Shown here: one piece after another, positions 1 through 7,693 of the stretch
Numbering within the stretch: the stretch's first letter is position 1
Layout: each line of letters opens with the position of its first letter
DNA from: Gammaproteobacteria bacterium
GTDB taxonomy: Bacteria > Pseudomonadota > Gammaproteobacteria > Steroidobacterales > Rariloculaceae
DNA length: 64,000 nt
Direction: 5' to 3'
Assembly (NCBI GenBank): GCA_036381015.1
Contig: DASVDR010000026.1
Location: 1 to 64,000 of the forward strand
The notes under the pieces: model-generated
Databases searched by the model: none
Told to the model about the DNA's origin: nothing
The model's input: the letters and a program-made list of their open reading frames with translations, nothing else
Made by a program: the position numbers and the translations under genes

Positions 1-20
1 CGTCGATCCGCCCCGGCGGC

Positions 21-142
21 AAAGTGACCGGGATCGCGTGGAATCGGTGACCGGCTTCCCGTGGAATCAGTGACCGGGATCGTATGGAATCGCTGACCGG
101 GATGCCGTGGAATCAGTGACCGGCATCACGTGGAATACGCAC
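21..142. repeat. 23-bp tandem repeats, IS21-like end
   Basis: Four near-identical 23-base units built on gtggaatcggtgaccgg start at 38, 61, 84 and 107. A partial unit lies at each side (21-37 and 130-142). Multiple short repeats just inside the ends are a known property of IS21-family (istAB) elements, and this core resembles such ends. The transposase genes would then lie left of the window. No transposase is visible, so the assignment rests on the repeat pattern alone. Confidence 0.5.
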
Positions 143-359
143 ACTGGCGGAGCGCGCGGCGAAGATCAAGCGAGCCATGTATTTAGGATCTGTCATGATC
201 GCTGAACCCTCGTCCGGATGTAAGTTATGGTCGCGGGGGTGAGCGCCATTATGTCCTGAGCTTATGAGCGTCCATTCTCGGCAGTGTGAGAGGGGAACGC
301 TATGACCAATGTCGGCGATGGACGCCCGATTTCAAGTTACCGCTCGAACTCGAGCACTT

Positions 360-439
360 GCGGGAAACGACTTTATTCTGCGGGAAACGACTTTGTTCTT
401 GAGGTAACGACTATATTCCCCAGGTAGCAACTTTGTTTT
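360..439. repeat. Four 20-bp tandem repeats
   Basis: Four units of 20 bases start at 360, 380, 400 and 420. The first two are nearly identical (gcgggaaacgactttattct type) and the last two have drifted. The unit differs from the repeats at 21-142, so it may be the end of a second, different insertion element. It lies immediately downstream of the glmS stop codon, between glmS and the possible element. There are no unique spacers, so it is not a CRISPR array. Confidence 0.45.
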
Positions 440-473
440 TACCGGAAAGCCGCCGCGTCGCGATGCGCGAGGC

Positions 474-2297
474 TCACTCCACGGTGACGCTCTTCGCCAA
501 GTTGCGCGGGCGGTCGATGCTTCGCCCCGTCTCCAACGCGAGATAGTACGCGAAGAGCTGCAGCGGGATCAGCATCAGAATCGGGTCGAGCACGGGGTCG
601 AGCGCGGGCACGACGACGAGGTCGTCGACGTCCACGTCGAGGCGCTCGCGTTGCGCGACGGCGAGCACCGGTCCCTTGCGCGCGCGGATCTCCTCGATCG
701 ACGCAAGATTCTTCTCGAGCAGGTGGTCGTCCGGGACGATCGCGATCGTCGGAACTTCCGGAGAAACGAGCGCGAGCGGTCCGTGCTTGAGCTCGGAGGC
801 CGGATACGCTTCCGCGTGCACGTAGGCGACCTCCTTCAGCTTCAACGCCCCCTCCATCGCCAGCGCCCAGCCGAAGTCCCGGCCGATGTAGTAGGCGTCG
901 TCAAAGCGGGCGTATCGGCGCGCGAGCTCCTCGATGTGCGATGCGAGAGAGAGCGTGGCGGCGATCGTTTCCGGCAGCTCGCGCATCGCGTGCACGAGCC
1001 GTCTGCCCCGCTCCGGCGACAGATCCTTCATTCTGCCCAGGTAGAGCGCGAGCAAAGCGAAGACCGCGAGCGTGCACGCGAAAGTCTTCGTCGACACGAC
1101 GGAGATTTCCGGCCCTGCATGCATGTAAACACCCCGACCGCACGCGCGCGCGATAGAGCTGCCGACGACGTTCACGACGCCGAGGGTCGCTCCGCCCTTA
1201 CGGCGGATCTCCTGCACCGCCGCGAGCGTGTCGAACGTCTCGCCCGACTGGCTCACGGCCACGTACAGCGTGTCGTGCTCGATGATCGCATTCCGGTAGC
1301 GGAACTCCGCCGCCGGAACGGCGTCGCACGGCAGCCTCGCGAGCGACTCGATCAGCCGCGCGCCGAGAAACCCGGAGATGTACGCCGAGCCGCAGCCGAG
1401 CACGGTGATTCTGCGGAAGCGCTGCAGCTCCCGCGCCTCCATCGCGATGCCGCCGAGGTGCGCGGTGTCGAAGCGGGTGTCGAGACGGCCGCGCATCGCC
1501 GCTTCCACGGCCGCCGGCTGATCCATGATCTCCTTCAACATGTAGTGAGCATGATCGCCCTTCTCGAAGGTCGACGCTCCCCACGTGATCGTGATCGCTT
1601 CTCGCGCGGCCGGGCCGGGCGAGGCGGCACCGTCGACGGACGTCACGGTGTATCCTTTCGCGTCGACTCGCGCGATCTCGCCGTCCTCGAGATAGACGAC
1701 CCGCTGCGTGTGCCGGATCAGAGCCGCGGCGTCGGACGCGACGAACATCTCCTTCTCGCCGATCCCGATGAGGACCGGGCTGCCGTTACGCGCTGCGACC
1801 ATCGCGCCGGCCTCGTCGAGGACGAGCAGGCCGTAGCTGCCGGCGACGTTCGCGAGGGCGAGGCGCACGCGCTCCTCGAGCGTGCCGGCGTCCGCGGCCG
1901 CGATCAGGTGCGCGAGCACCTCCGTGTCGGTCTCGGACGCGAAGCGCGCGCCGTTCGCCTCGAGGGTCGCTTTGAGCTCGCGCGCGTTCTCGATGATGCC
2001 GTTGTGCACGACCGCGATCCTGCCCGAGGCGTCGGTGTGCGGATGAGCATTGCGATCCAACGGGGCACCGTGCGTCGCCCACCGCGTGTGTCCGATGCCC
2101 GCTCGGCCGGCGAGCCGCTTCGGGAGAACGGCTTCGAGATCGGCGACCGTCCCTTGCTTCTTGAAAACCGAGAGCGCCCCTCCTCGGGATAGCGCGAGGC
2201 CCGCGGAATCGTAACCGCGGTATTCGAGCCGGCGCAGGCCCTCGAGAAGGATCGGCGCTGCGTTTTGCGGGCCGACGTAGCCGACGATGCCGCACAT
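474..2297 (-). CDS. glmS: Glutamine-fructose-6-phosphate aminotransferase (isomerizing)
   Basis: This cytoplasmic enzyme makes glucosamine-6-phosphate from fructose-6-phosphate and glutamine, the first committed step to UDP-GlcNAc for peptidoglycan and LPS. The 607-residue length is typical. The protein begins MCGIVGYVG, placing the glutaminase nucleophile Cys right after the initiator Met. The class II amidotransferase domain fills roughly the first 220 residues. Two SIS sugar-isomerase domains follow, and the C-terminus DRPRNLAKSVTVE is the family signature. A gggag ribosome site precedes the ATG. It is downstream of, and probably co-transcribed with, the small gene at 2319-2591 (27 bases apart). 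No glmS ribozyme is expected or seen, and glmU is not adjacent. Confidence 0.97.
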   Translation of the reverse strand: MCGIVGYVGPQNAAPILLEGLRRLEYRGYDSAGLALSRGGALSVFKKQGTVADLEAVLPKRLAGRAGIGHTRWATHGAPLDRNAHPHTDASGRIAVVHNGIIENARELKATLEANGARFASETDTEVLAHLIAAADAGTLEERVRLALANVAGSYGLLVLDEAGAMVAARNGSPVLIGIGEKEMFVASDAAALIRHTQRVVYLEDGEIARVDAKGYTVTSVDGAASPGPAAREAITITWGASTFEKGDHAHYMLKEIMDQPAAVEAAMRGRLDTRFDTAHLGGIAMEARELQRFRRITVLGCGSAYISGFLGARLIESLARLPCDAVPAAEFRYRNAIIEHDTLYVAVSQSGETFDTLAAVQEIRRKGGATLGVVNVVGSSIARACGRGVYMHAGPEISVVSTKTFACTLAVFALLALYLGRMKDLSPERGRRLVHAMRELPETIAATLSLASHIEELARRYARFDDAYYIGRDFGWALAMEGALKLKEVAYVHAEAYPASELKHGPLALVSPEVPTIAIVPDDHLLEKNLASIEEIRARKGPVLAVAQRERLDVDVDDLVVVPALDPVLDPILMLIPLQLFAYYLALETGRSIDRPRNLAKSVTVE

Positions 2298-2318
2298 CGC
2301 GTTCTCCCGGAGTTGCGG

Positions 2319-2591
2319 TCAGCCGTAGATCATTCGCCGGATCTGCCGCGTCGTGAGCGGCGGCATCGCGAAGACGCGGCACCGAAGCTCGTCGGCGAGA
2401 CGCTCGAAAATCGCGTCGTTCCGCAGCCCTTCGCTCCGCTTGAGCTCGCGATGGCGGCGCGCAACGTAAGCCTCGGGGGATTCGGTCAGATACGCGATGA
2501 CGTCGAGCACGACCCGCCGCGCCTGCTCGCGCGACAGCGGCGTGCTTGCCGCCAGCCGCTCCACCAGGGGTTGGAGATCGTCGTCCGGCAT
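2319..2591 (-). CDS. Conserved-looking small protein of unknown function
   Basis: A 90-residue, charged, apparently all-helical soluble protein, rich in Arg and Glu, with no signal peptide or membrane segment. I do not recognise the family. The frame stays open to an upstream ATG at 2663, but that start lacks a ribosome site. The internal ATG at 2591 is preceded by gaagaggg at good spacing, and a perfect palindrome (2631-2650) lies between the two. I therefore prefer the short form. The helical pattern with many Arg residues (QARRVVLDVIAYL, TRQIRRMIYG) would allow nucleic-acid binding, but nothing proves it. It sits upstream of glmS in the same direction, so a link to amino-sugar metabolism is possible. 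Confidence 0.6.
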   Translation of the reverse strand: MPDDDLQPLVERLAASTPLSREQARRVVLDVIAYLTESPEAYVARRHRELKRSEGLRNDAIFERLADELRCRVFAMPPLTTRQIRRMIYG

Positions 2592-2630
2592 GCCCTCTTC
2601 ATACTCTCTCGGCACTTCCCTTTCAATGAA

Positions 2631-2650
2631 TTTGCCCGAAAACGGGCAAA
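2631..2650. promoter_or_regulatory. Perfect palindrome upstream of the small gene before glmS
   Basis: An 8-bp inverted repeat with a 4-base centre, tttgcccgaaaacgggcaaa. It lies 40-59 bases upstream of the preferred start of the 2319-2591 gene and about 140 bases from the divergent gene at 2789. It could be a repressor site for either gene or a hairpin in the leader. The absence of a T-run makes a terminator unlikely. Confidence 0.4.
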
Positions 2651-2740
2651 AACTGCGCGGCATTGAGCGAGCCAGCCGCGATGCGAGTCGGCCGAGCGGC
2701 TCGAGGCGGGCAGCCAGGCTCGGTCTCTACGGCGTGCGCC

Positions 2741-2746
2741 TATACT
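2741..2746 (+). promoter_or_regulatory. Candidate -10 box for the 2789 gene
   Basis: A TATACT hexamer lies 43 bases before the ATG at 2789, in the gap between divergent genes. No good -35 box is visible at the right distance, so this is a weak call. Confidence 0.25.
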
Positions 2747-2788
2747 CGGGACGCACCGGCGCAGCCGCCGGCGAGAGGAGCCATCGCG

Positions 2789-3457
2789 ATGCAGAAGCAG
2801 CTATGCGCGGCGCTGGCCGCCGTCTTGCTGATCGGCGGCGGGCAGGGGCTCGCGCAAGACCGCCCGGACCGCGCGCTGCCGCCCGACGTGGACGCGGTGT
2901 CGCTGTCGCGCCTGCCGGCGCTCGAACGCGACGACATGGGGCCGGAAGGAAAGGCGGCCTACGACCTCGTCGTCGGCGACGGTCCTCCGCCCCGGACAGG
3001 GCCGGCGGCGGTCTCGCTCTACAGCCCGAAGGTCGCCGAAGCCTTTCAGCTGCTGAACCAATATCTCCGCTACGAAGGCGCGCTCGAGCCGCGCGTGTAC
3101 GAGGTCGCGATTCTCGTGGCCGCCTGGGAGATCGAGCAACAGTACGAATGGTCCGCGCACGAGCCGGCCGCGCTTCGGGCCGGCGTGCCGCAGCAAGTCG
3201 TCGACACGATCAAGCACGACCGCGATCCCGCGGGGCTCGCAGCGGACGACGCGCTGATCATCCGCGTCGGCCGCTCGCTCCTGCGCGAGCACCGCCTGAG
3301 CTCCGAGCTGTTCGCCGAGGCGGTGGAGCGCTTCGGCGAGCAGGGCTTCGTCGAGCTCGTGACCGTGATGGGCGACTACGTGATGGCCGGCCTCTTGCTG
3401 TCCGCGGTCGACCAGCATCTGCCGGAGGACCGGCCGGCGCTGCTGCCGGAGCGATGA
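2789..3457 (+). CDS. Exported carboxymuconolactone-decarboxylase-like protein
   Basis: A 222-residue protein of the AhpD/carboxymuconolactone decarboxylase fold. The start at 2789 has a strong gagagga ribosome site and gives a signal peptide (MQKQLCAALAAVLLIGGG...AQ). An upstream in-frame codon at 2663 lacks such support. After about 65 residues the family core is visible, including EVAILVAAWEIEQQYEW followed by SAHEPAALRAG, the conserved His-Glu-x-x-Ala-x-x-x-Gly region. The CxxC redox pair of AhpD is absent, so this is not a peroxidase-type member. Export is unusual for decarboxylases of this fold but common in uncharacterised periplasmic relatives. Substrate unknown. It stands alone, divergent from the glmS unit. 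Confidence 0.8.
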   Translation: MQKQLCAALAAVLLIGGGQGLAQDRPDRALPPDVDAVSLSRLPALERDDMGPEGKAAYDLVVGDGPPPRTGPAAVSLYSPKVAEAFQLLNQYLRYEGALEPRVYEVAILVAAWEIEQQYEWSAHEPAALRAGVPQQVVDTIKHDRDPAGLAADDALIIRVGRSLLREHRLSSELFAEAVERFGEQGFVELVTVMGDYVMAGLLLSAVDQHLPEDRPALLPER

Positions 3458-3518
3458 CCGCCGGCCCGCGAGCTCGGCGCGTCCGCCCGGCCCGGCGAGA
3501 CGCCGTGGGGCGCCTCGA

Positions 3519-4205
3519 TCAGGCGGAGCGCTTCGACAGCTGCCCGAAGCGGCGATCGCGGCGGCCGAACTCGTCGAGCGCGGCGCGAAATTCGTCCGCG
3601 GAATAATCAGGCCAATAGGTGTCCGAGAAGACGAGCTCGGCGTACGCGCATTCCCACAGCAGGAAATCGCTGAGCCGCTGCTCGCCCCCGGTCCGAATCA
3701 GGAGATCGACCGGCGGCACGCCGGGCACGGAGTGCATGCCGGCCGCGAGGCACCGCTCGAAGTCGGCCAGGTCCGCCTCGGGATCGGCGCGGCGGGCGGC
3801 TTCGAGGAGCGTGCGGCGCGCCGAGTAGTCGATGGCGAGGCGCAGCAGCAGCCGTTCGCCGGCAGACGTGACGCGCTCCATGTCCTCGATCGAGCGAACG
3901 AGCTCCGGCGCCAGGCGGTCCCGGCGGCCGATGACGTTGACCCGAATCCCGTTCTCGAGGCACCGCACGCGCTCGCTCACGAGATAGCGCTTCATCAGCC
4001 GCATCAGCGCCGCCACCTCCCGCCGCGGCCTCTGCCAGTTGTCCGCCGAGAACGCGTAGAGGGTGAGCACCGAGATTTCGGACGGGACGGCGGCCTCGAC
4101 GATGCGCCGCACGGTCTCGGCGCCCGCGCGATGGCCTGCGGGTCTCGGCAGGCCTCTCTGCACTGCCCATCGGCCGTTTCCATCCATGATTATCGCGACG
4201 TGCAT
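3519..4205 (-). CDS. Cis-prenyltransferase (UppS family), possibly a second copy
   Basis: A 228-residue (Z)-prenyl diphosphate synthase. The pyrophosphate-binding motif MDGNGRWA occurs at residues 7-14 with the catalytic Asp at 8. LYAFSADNWQRP follows, and RTGGEQRLSDFLLWE near the C-terminus binds the homoallylic substrate. It would extend farnesyl diphosphate to a longer cis-polyprenyl diphosphate at the inner membrane face. It is shorter than typical UppS (about 250) because it starts right at the first beta strand. It is not in the usual frr-uppS-cdsA-dxr-bamA cluster but follows a winged-helix regulator and a membrane protein. That suggests a specialised paralogue with a different chain length or a regulated role. 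A gggag ribosome site and a palindrome lie just upstream. Confidence 0.88.
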   Translation of the reverse strand: MHVAIIMDGNGRWAVQRGLPRPAGHRAGAETVRRIVEAAVPSEISVLTLYAFSADNWQRPRREVAALMRLMKRYLVSERVRCLENGIRVNVIGRRDRLAPELVRSIEDMERVTSAGERLLLRLAIDYSARRTLLEAARRADPEADLADFERCLAAGMHSVPGVPPVDLLIRTGGEQRLSDFLLWECAYAELVFSDTYWPDYSADEFRAALDEFGRRDRRFGQLSKRSA

Positions 4206-4217
4206 CGTTCACTCCCG

Positions 4218-4244
4218 TTTGCAATTTCACTTTGCATTGCAAAG
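4218..4244. promoter_or_regulatory. Candidate operator upstream of the cis-prenyltransferase
   Basis: A near-perfect palindrome ctttgcattgcaaag occupies 4230-4244, 25-39 bases before the prenyltransferase start. A half site tttgcaa lies at 4218-4224. A related sequence is found at 5310-5324 before the membrane-protein gene of the same group. The neighbouring winged-helix protein (4267-4653) is the obvious candidate to bind both. This is inference from position and shared sequence. Confidence 0.5.
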
Positions 4245-4266
4245 CTCGCGCGCGAAACAATCCGCC

Positions 4267-4653
4267 TTATTGGCCCCGCGCCGCCCCTATCAGTGCTTCC
4301 ATGTGGGAAAGATAACGTTCGAACACTCGCCGGCCCTTTGCTGTGAGGCTGTACTCGGTTTTCGGCATTCGCGACGAGAACGTCTTCTTGCACGAAATGT
4401 ACCCGGCCTCCTCGAGCTTTCGGCCGTGCGCGCTCAAGTTACCGTCCGTGGTCTTCAACAGCTCCTTCAGCTCGTTGAAGGTCATGCTCTCGTTCACGCT
4501 CAATGCGCTCATGATGCCGAGACGCACGCGCTCGTAAATCAGCCTGTCGAAATCCTTCGATTCCCCGTCGGCAACGTAGCTGCTGACCGTCCGCAGCCGG
4601 CTGAGCTTCGTGGCCTCCTGATTGCTTTCCGCCTTTATCGCGCGCTTAGCCAC
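4267..4653 (-). CDS. Winged-helix transcriptional regulator (HTH_34/MarR-like)
   Basis: A 128-residue DNA-binding protein. A GTG start at 4653 overlaps the stop of the upstream membrane-protein gene by 8 bases, indicating translational coupling. Residues 38-75 or so (VRLGIMSALSVNESMTFNELKELL, then GNLSAHGRKLEEAGYI) form the helix-turn-helix. The wing ends at TEYSLTAKGRRVFERYL. This layout matches the PF13601-type winged helix often paired with small multi-span membrane proteins. It likely represses its own unit and the prenyltransferase gene through the ctttgca palindromes at 4230-4244 and 5310-5324. No ligand-binding domain is present, so the signal may come from the partner membrane protein. 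Confidence 0.82.
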   Translation of the reverse strand: MAKRAIKAESNQEATKLSRLRTVSSYVADGESKDFDRLIYERVRLGIMSALSVNESMTFNELKELLKTTDGNLSAHGRKLEEAGYISCKKTFSSRMPKTEYSLTAKGRRVFERYLSHMEALIGAARGQ

Positions 4654-5266
4654 CGTGCCTCCGTAGAATGATGACGCCCAAAACAACATGAAAACCGCCG
4701 AACCCGAGCGCCAGCAGCGCGGTGGTCCACTCGGGAGGCAGCAAGAACGCAAGGGTCCCGAGCGCCATGAACCCGAATCCGGCCAGCATGACGGGACGGA
4801 TCGAGAAAACACCGCTCGCTGCGAGGCCCGCGCCGTACAGCAGCAGCCACGAGCCGGCCACGAGGTCGCGCGCGTCGGAATCGATCAGCGCGCCGGTCAG
4901 CACGGCGCCGGCGACGAGCGCGGGCAGCAGAGTCAGGAAAAAGCGGCGCGCAACGCCGCGCCACAGGCTGAGCCCCTGCGCTCTCGCCTTCTGCACGAAA
5001 AAATAGCTGGCGAGCCCGACGGCGGCGACCGCCGCCGCGAGCCAGATCGGCAGCCAGTACGGCGTGAGATTCGGAATGGAATCAAGGACGGCGGCCATGA
5101 GCGCAGTGAGGCCCATGGCGATGCACCCCTTCCCCGGGACCGACGTGAAGGTATGCGCCGCCTCCATCGTATCCCTGATGTAACGGAGGTGCGCGAGCGC
5201 GCCGGCGTCGATCGATACCGGCGCGGACTCGCTCGCTGAAACGTCACCCGGAAACGCTGATGCCAT
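4646..5266 (-). CDS. Six-span membrane protein coupled to a winged-helix regulator
   Basis: A 206-residue inner-membrane protein. The N-terminal 45 residues are cytoplasmic and contain LRYIRDTMEAAHTFTSVPGKG, a conserved lead-in that I associate with uncharacterised proteins paired with winged-helix regulators in several phyla. About six hydrophobic segments follow (for example LPIWLAAAVAAVGLASYFFV and ALLALGFGGFHVVLGVIIL). No catalytic motif is recognised. It overlaps the regulator gene by 8 bases and is the first gene of the unit. It may sense a membrane state and control the regulator, which would connect to lipid-carrier synthesis by the adjacent prenyltransferase. That role is a hypothesis. 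Confidence 0.72.
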   Translation of the reverse strand: MASAFPGDVSASESAPVSIDAGALAHLRYIRDTMEAAHTFTSVPGKGCIAMGLTALMAAVLDSIPNLTPYWLPIWLAAAVAAVGLASYFFVQKARAQGLSLWRGVARRFFLTLLPALVAGAVLTGALIDSDARDLVAGSWLLLYGAGLAASGVFSIRPVMLAGFGFMALGTLAFLLPPEWTTALLALGFGGFHVVLGVIILRRHGG

Positions 5267-5309
5267 CGCTGCTCTCAGTCTCGGCCGCTGGTCACTTCGT
5301 TGTCAAGCA

Positions 5310-5324
5310 CTTTGCAACATAAAG
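5310..5324. promoter_or_regulatory. Second candidate operator of the prenyltransferase group
   Basis: The sequence ctttgcaacataaag shares 11 of 15 positions with the palindrome at 4230-4244 and lies 44-58 bases before the membrane-protein start at 5266. Having the same motif at both transcription units supports a shared regulator, most likely the winged-helix protein encoded between them. Confidence 0.45.
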
Positions 5325-5423
5325 AGGACCGGCCCGCAGCGGCGCGAACCGCGGCCATCCTGCGGCATCCCTGTAGGCCGGTCAACGGGCGCTCCCGCGC
5401 CGTTCGGATCGTGCCTCCGCTCG

Positions 5424-5975
5424 TCATGGCTCGGGCGGCGTCGGCGCCGGGATGGGTATGACTTGTCGATCGAGCGGCGGCTCCGCGCCCCGAGGCGCGG
5501 AGACCGGCCCCGGCCCGTCGAAGTAATAAAGCGGCTCGACGGCCAGGCGGCCGTGTCGGTCGGCAGCGACGAGATAAGCGTTCGCGTCGCTGCACGTCAC
5601 TCGCCACGCGGCGTGGTCGTCGGACGCGTCGCTTGCCGCGACGATTTCCGTGCAGACGTAGCCCGCGTCGCGAATGGCGATCAACAGGCTCGTGTTCCTG
5701 AAGGATGCCGATGCGTCCCGCAGCGAGACCGCCTCGCCGCTGCCCTCGAGGACGGGCTGCGCCGTCGAAGCGGGCGGCGGACGTGCAGCGTCGTCGGAAG
5801 AGCCGGGATGCTCGGCGTCGCTCGATGGCGACGCCGGTGGACGCGGCGCGGCATCGCCGTCGTCGGCTCCGGTGAGCGCACGATGCACCGCGAACACCGC
5901 CACCGTGGTGAGGAGGCCGAGAGCGACGGTTCCGCTCGCGCTCATGCCTCTCGTCGAGCTGATGCGCTGAGGCAT
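5424..5975 (-). CDS. Membrane-anchored protein of unknown function
   Basis: A protein of 183 residues (or 173 from the ATG at 5945, which has a better ribosome site, gagagg). One N-terminal membrane segment (TVALGLLTTVAVFAVHRAL) is followed by a Pro/Ala/Asp-rich linker of about 50 residues. A small globular domain then carries DAGYVCTEIVAASDA and AAWRVTCSDANAYLVAADR, with two Cys likely to form a disulphide outside the membrane. The tail is rich in proline. I do not recognise a named family. The domain recalls small periplasmic repeats of marine gammaproteobacteria whose role is unknown. It stands alone between the regulator group and a divergent propeller gene. Confidence 0.65.
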   Translation of the reverse strand: MPQRISSTRGMSASGTVALGLLTTVAVFAVHRALTGADDGDAAPRPPASPSSDAEHPGSSDDAARPPPASTAQPVLEGSGEAVSLRDASASFRNTSLLIAIRDAGYVCTEIVAASDASDDHAAWRVTCSDANAYLVAADRHGRLAVEPLYYFDGPGPVSAPRGAEPPLDRQVIPIPAPTPPEP

Positions 5976-6064
5976 TGCATTCCGGATATGAGACTTGACC
6001 GTGCTCAGCGTACTATTGAGGACGGGGGACGGCAATGCGGAGACGCTCCGGACGGAGGTGCGGA

Positions 6065-7693
6065 ATGAGCACGATGCGCATGGCATCGTCGGCTTTCGTC
6101 TTTCTGCTATTCGGCGCCGCGCCATGCTTCGACGTCGCTTCTCAGCCCGCTTTCACGGTCCGACCGCTCGTGCAAGCCGGCGCGCCCTTCCACGGCGTTC
6201 ACGGTTTGCGCTTCGGCGAGAACGGCTTGCTCTACGCCACGAGCGTCATCGGTCAGTCGATCTTCACCGTCGCCGTCGACGACGGAACGATCGAGCCCGT
6301 TGTGGGCCCGCGACAAGGCATGGCGGACGACATCGCGATTGCGCCCGACGGCACGCTCGTGTGGACTGCGATCGAGGATGGCGTCGTCTATGCGATGCCG
6401 CCCGGCGGTCCCGTCCGCCGCCTCTGGGAGGATCGCAAAGGGGTGAACGCCGTGGGGTTCTCCCCGGACGGCGAACGGCTTTTCGTCACGCTCGTGTTCT
6501 ACGACGACGCGCTGTACGAGCTCGATCTCGAAGGAGACGCGGCGCCGCGTCTGATCCTCGACGATATCGGCGGGCTGAACGCCTTCGAGGTCGGCGCCGA
6601 CGGCATGATCTACGGGCCGTTGTACTTCGAAGGCCGCGTCGTGCGCATCGATCCCGACGGCGGCGCGATGACCACGATCTCCGACGCTTTCGACACGCCG
6701 TCGGCGCTGAAGCTCGCCGCGCAGGAACGCGCCTACGTCGTCGACGAGCGCCGCCTGAAGCGCGTCGATCTCGGCTCGGGCGCGACGAGCGTCGTCGCGG
6801 AGCTTCCTTCCGGCGGAGACAATCTCGCCGTACGCGCCGACGGCCGCATCTTCGTATCCCTCGCCGCGGAGAACGCGATCGTCGAGGTCGACGCGGAGAG
6901 CGGCGACGTGCGTTACGTCGTCGGGCCGACGGCGCTGACGTCGCCGGCCGGCATCGCCGTGGATTCGCGCGGCGGGCGCGACACGCTCTACATCGGCGAC
7001 GCGATCGGCGGCCTTCGAATCGTGGACGGCGAAAGCGGCGCCGTCGAGGACACGCCCTTGGAGCTGTTCCAGCCCGCGCACGTGTCGATCCGCGGAGACC
7101 GGCTCCTCGTCGTCAGCGAGGTCTTCGGCGAGATTCAGCGCGTCGATCGCAGGACGTTCGAGGTCCTCGACGAGTGGACCGGTTTCGTGGTCCCCGGCGA
7201 CGCGGTCGAGATGCCGGAGGGCGACGTGATCGTCGCCGAGACCGGGACCGGACGGCTGCTGCGCGTGTTCGGTCCGGAGCCGACGGATCGGCGGATCATC
7301 GCCACCGGCCTCGCGCGCCCGAGGGGGCTCGCGTGGAGCGACGGCGGCGCGGTATTCGTGACGGAGAGTGCGCTCGGTCGGCTGCTTCGAATCAACGTCG
7401 AGACCGGCGCCGCCGTCCTCGTCGCTACCGGCTTGGAGCAGCCGGAAGGCGTCGCGGTGATGCCGGACGGCGCCGTCATCGTCGTCGAGGCCGGCGCCCG
7501 CCGGCTGAAGCGCTTCGATACGAGCGGCGGCGCCGGGACCGTCGCCGCGCGCGATTTGCCCCTGCACGTCGCCGACGGCCCGAGCCTCTATCGCGCAGTC
7601 GGGGTCGGCTCGGCGGCGATTTACGTCGCCTCCGACGTCGACAACACGATCTACAGGCTGACGCCGCGGTCGGCGCCGTCGCCGGGCGGATGA
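6065..7693 (+). CDS. Secreted NHL/SMP-30-like beta-propeller protein
   Basis: A 542-residue exported protein starting at 6065, where ggaggt gives a strong ribosome site. An N-terminal signal peptide runs to about residue 30. The rest consists of repeated 40-45-residue blades with the pattern hydrophobic-PDG-x-hydrophobic-V, for example IAIAPDGTLVWTAIEDGVVYAM and LAVRADGRIFVSLAAENAIVEV. These are typical of NHL, SMP-30 or streptogramin-lyase-type propellers, probably two six- or seven-bladed units. Propellers of this sort bind small molecules or act as lactonases, but no metal-binding set can be assigned by eye. It is followed by a second propeller gene (7864) in the same direction. Confidence 0.78.
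   Translation: MSTMRMASSAFVFLLFGAAPCFDVASQPAFTVRPLVQAGAPFHGVHGLRFGENGLLYATSVIGQSIFTVAVDDGTIEPVVGPRQGMADDIAIAPDGTLVWTAIEDGVVYAMPPGGPVRRLWEDRKGVNAVGFSPDGERLFVTLVFYDDALYELDLEGDAAPRLILDDIGGLNAFEVGADGMIYGPLYFEGRVVRIDPDGGAMTTISDAFDTPSALKLAAQERAYVVDERRLKRVDLGSGATSVVAELPSGGDNLAVRADGRIFVSLAAENAIVEVDAESGDVRYVVGPTALTSPAGIAVDSRGGRDTLYIGDAIGGLRIVDGESGAVEDTPLELFQPAHVSIRGDRLLVVSEVFGEIQRVDRRTFEVLDEWTGFVVPGDAVEMPEGDVIVAETGTGRLLRVFGPEPTDRRIIATGLARPRGLAWSDGGAVFVTESALGRLLRINVETGAAVLVATGLEQPEGVAVMPDGAVIVVEAGARRLKRFDTSGGAGTVAARDLPLHVADGPSLYRAVGVGSAAIYVASDVDNTIYRLTPRSAPSPGG

Larger units (their letters stand above)
1..473. other. Gene-poor left edge with insertion-sequence-like ends
   Basis: No convincing intact gene lies here. 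The stretch holds two separate sets of short tandem repeats, listed separately, and between them about 215 bases without recognisable coding. A 41-codon reading frame at 302-427 has a good ribosome binding site (gagggga) but runs directly into the second repeat set. It looks more like the broken 5' end of a gene than a real small protein. The region is best read as debris of one or two insertion elements left of glmS. Confidence 0.5.

Noticed and set aside
302-427. 41-codon gene with a good ribosome site
   Set aside because: It runs into the 20-bp repeats, matches nothing known and is probably the broken start of an element gene.
360-439. CRISPR array
   Set aside because: The repeats are contiguous and diverge from one another, with no unique spacers and no cas genes nearby.
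651-2192. Long open frame on the plus strand across glmS
   Set aside because: It is fully antisense to glmS, its product is Arg-rich low-complexity text, and it lacks a ribosome site. GC-rich coding DNA produces such mirror frames.
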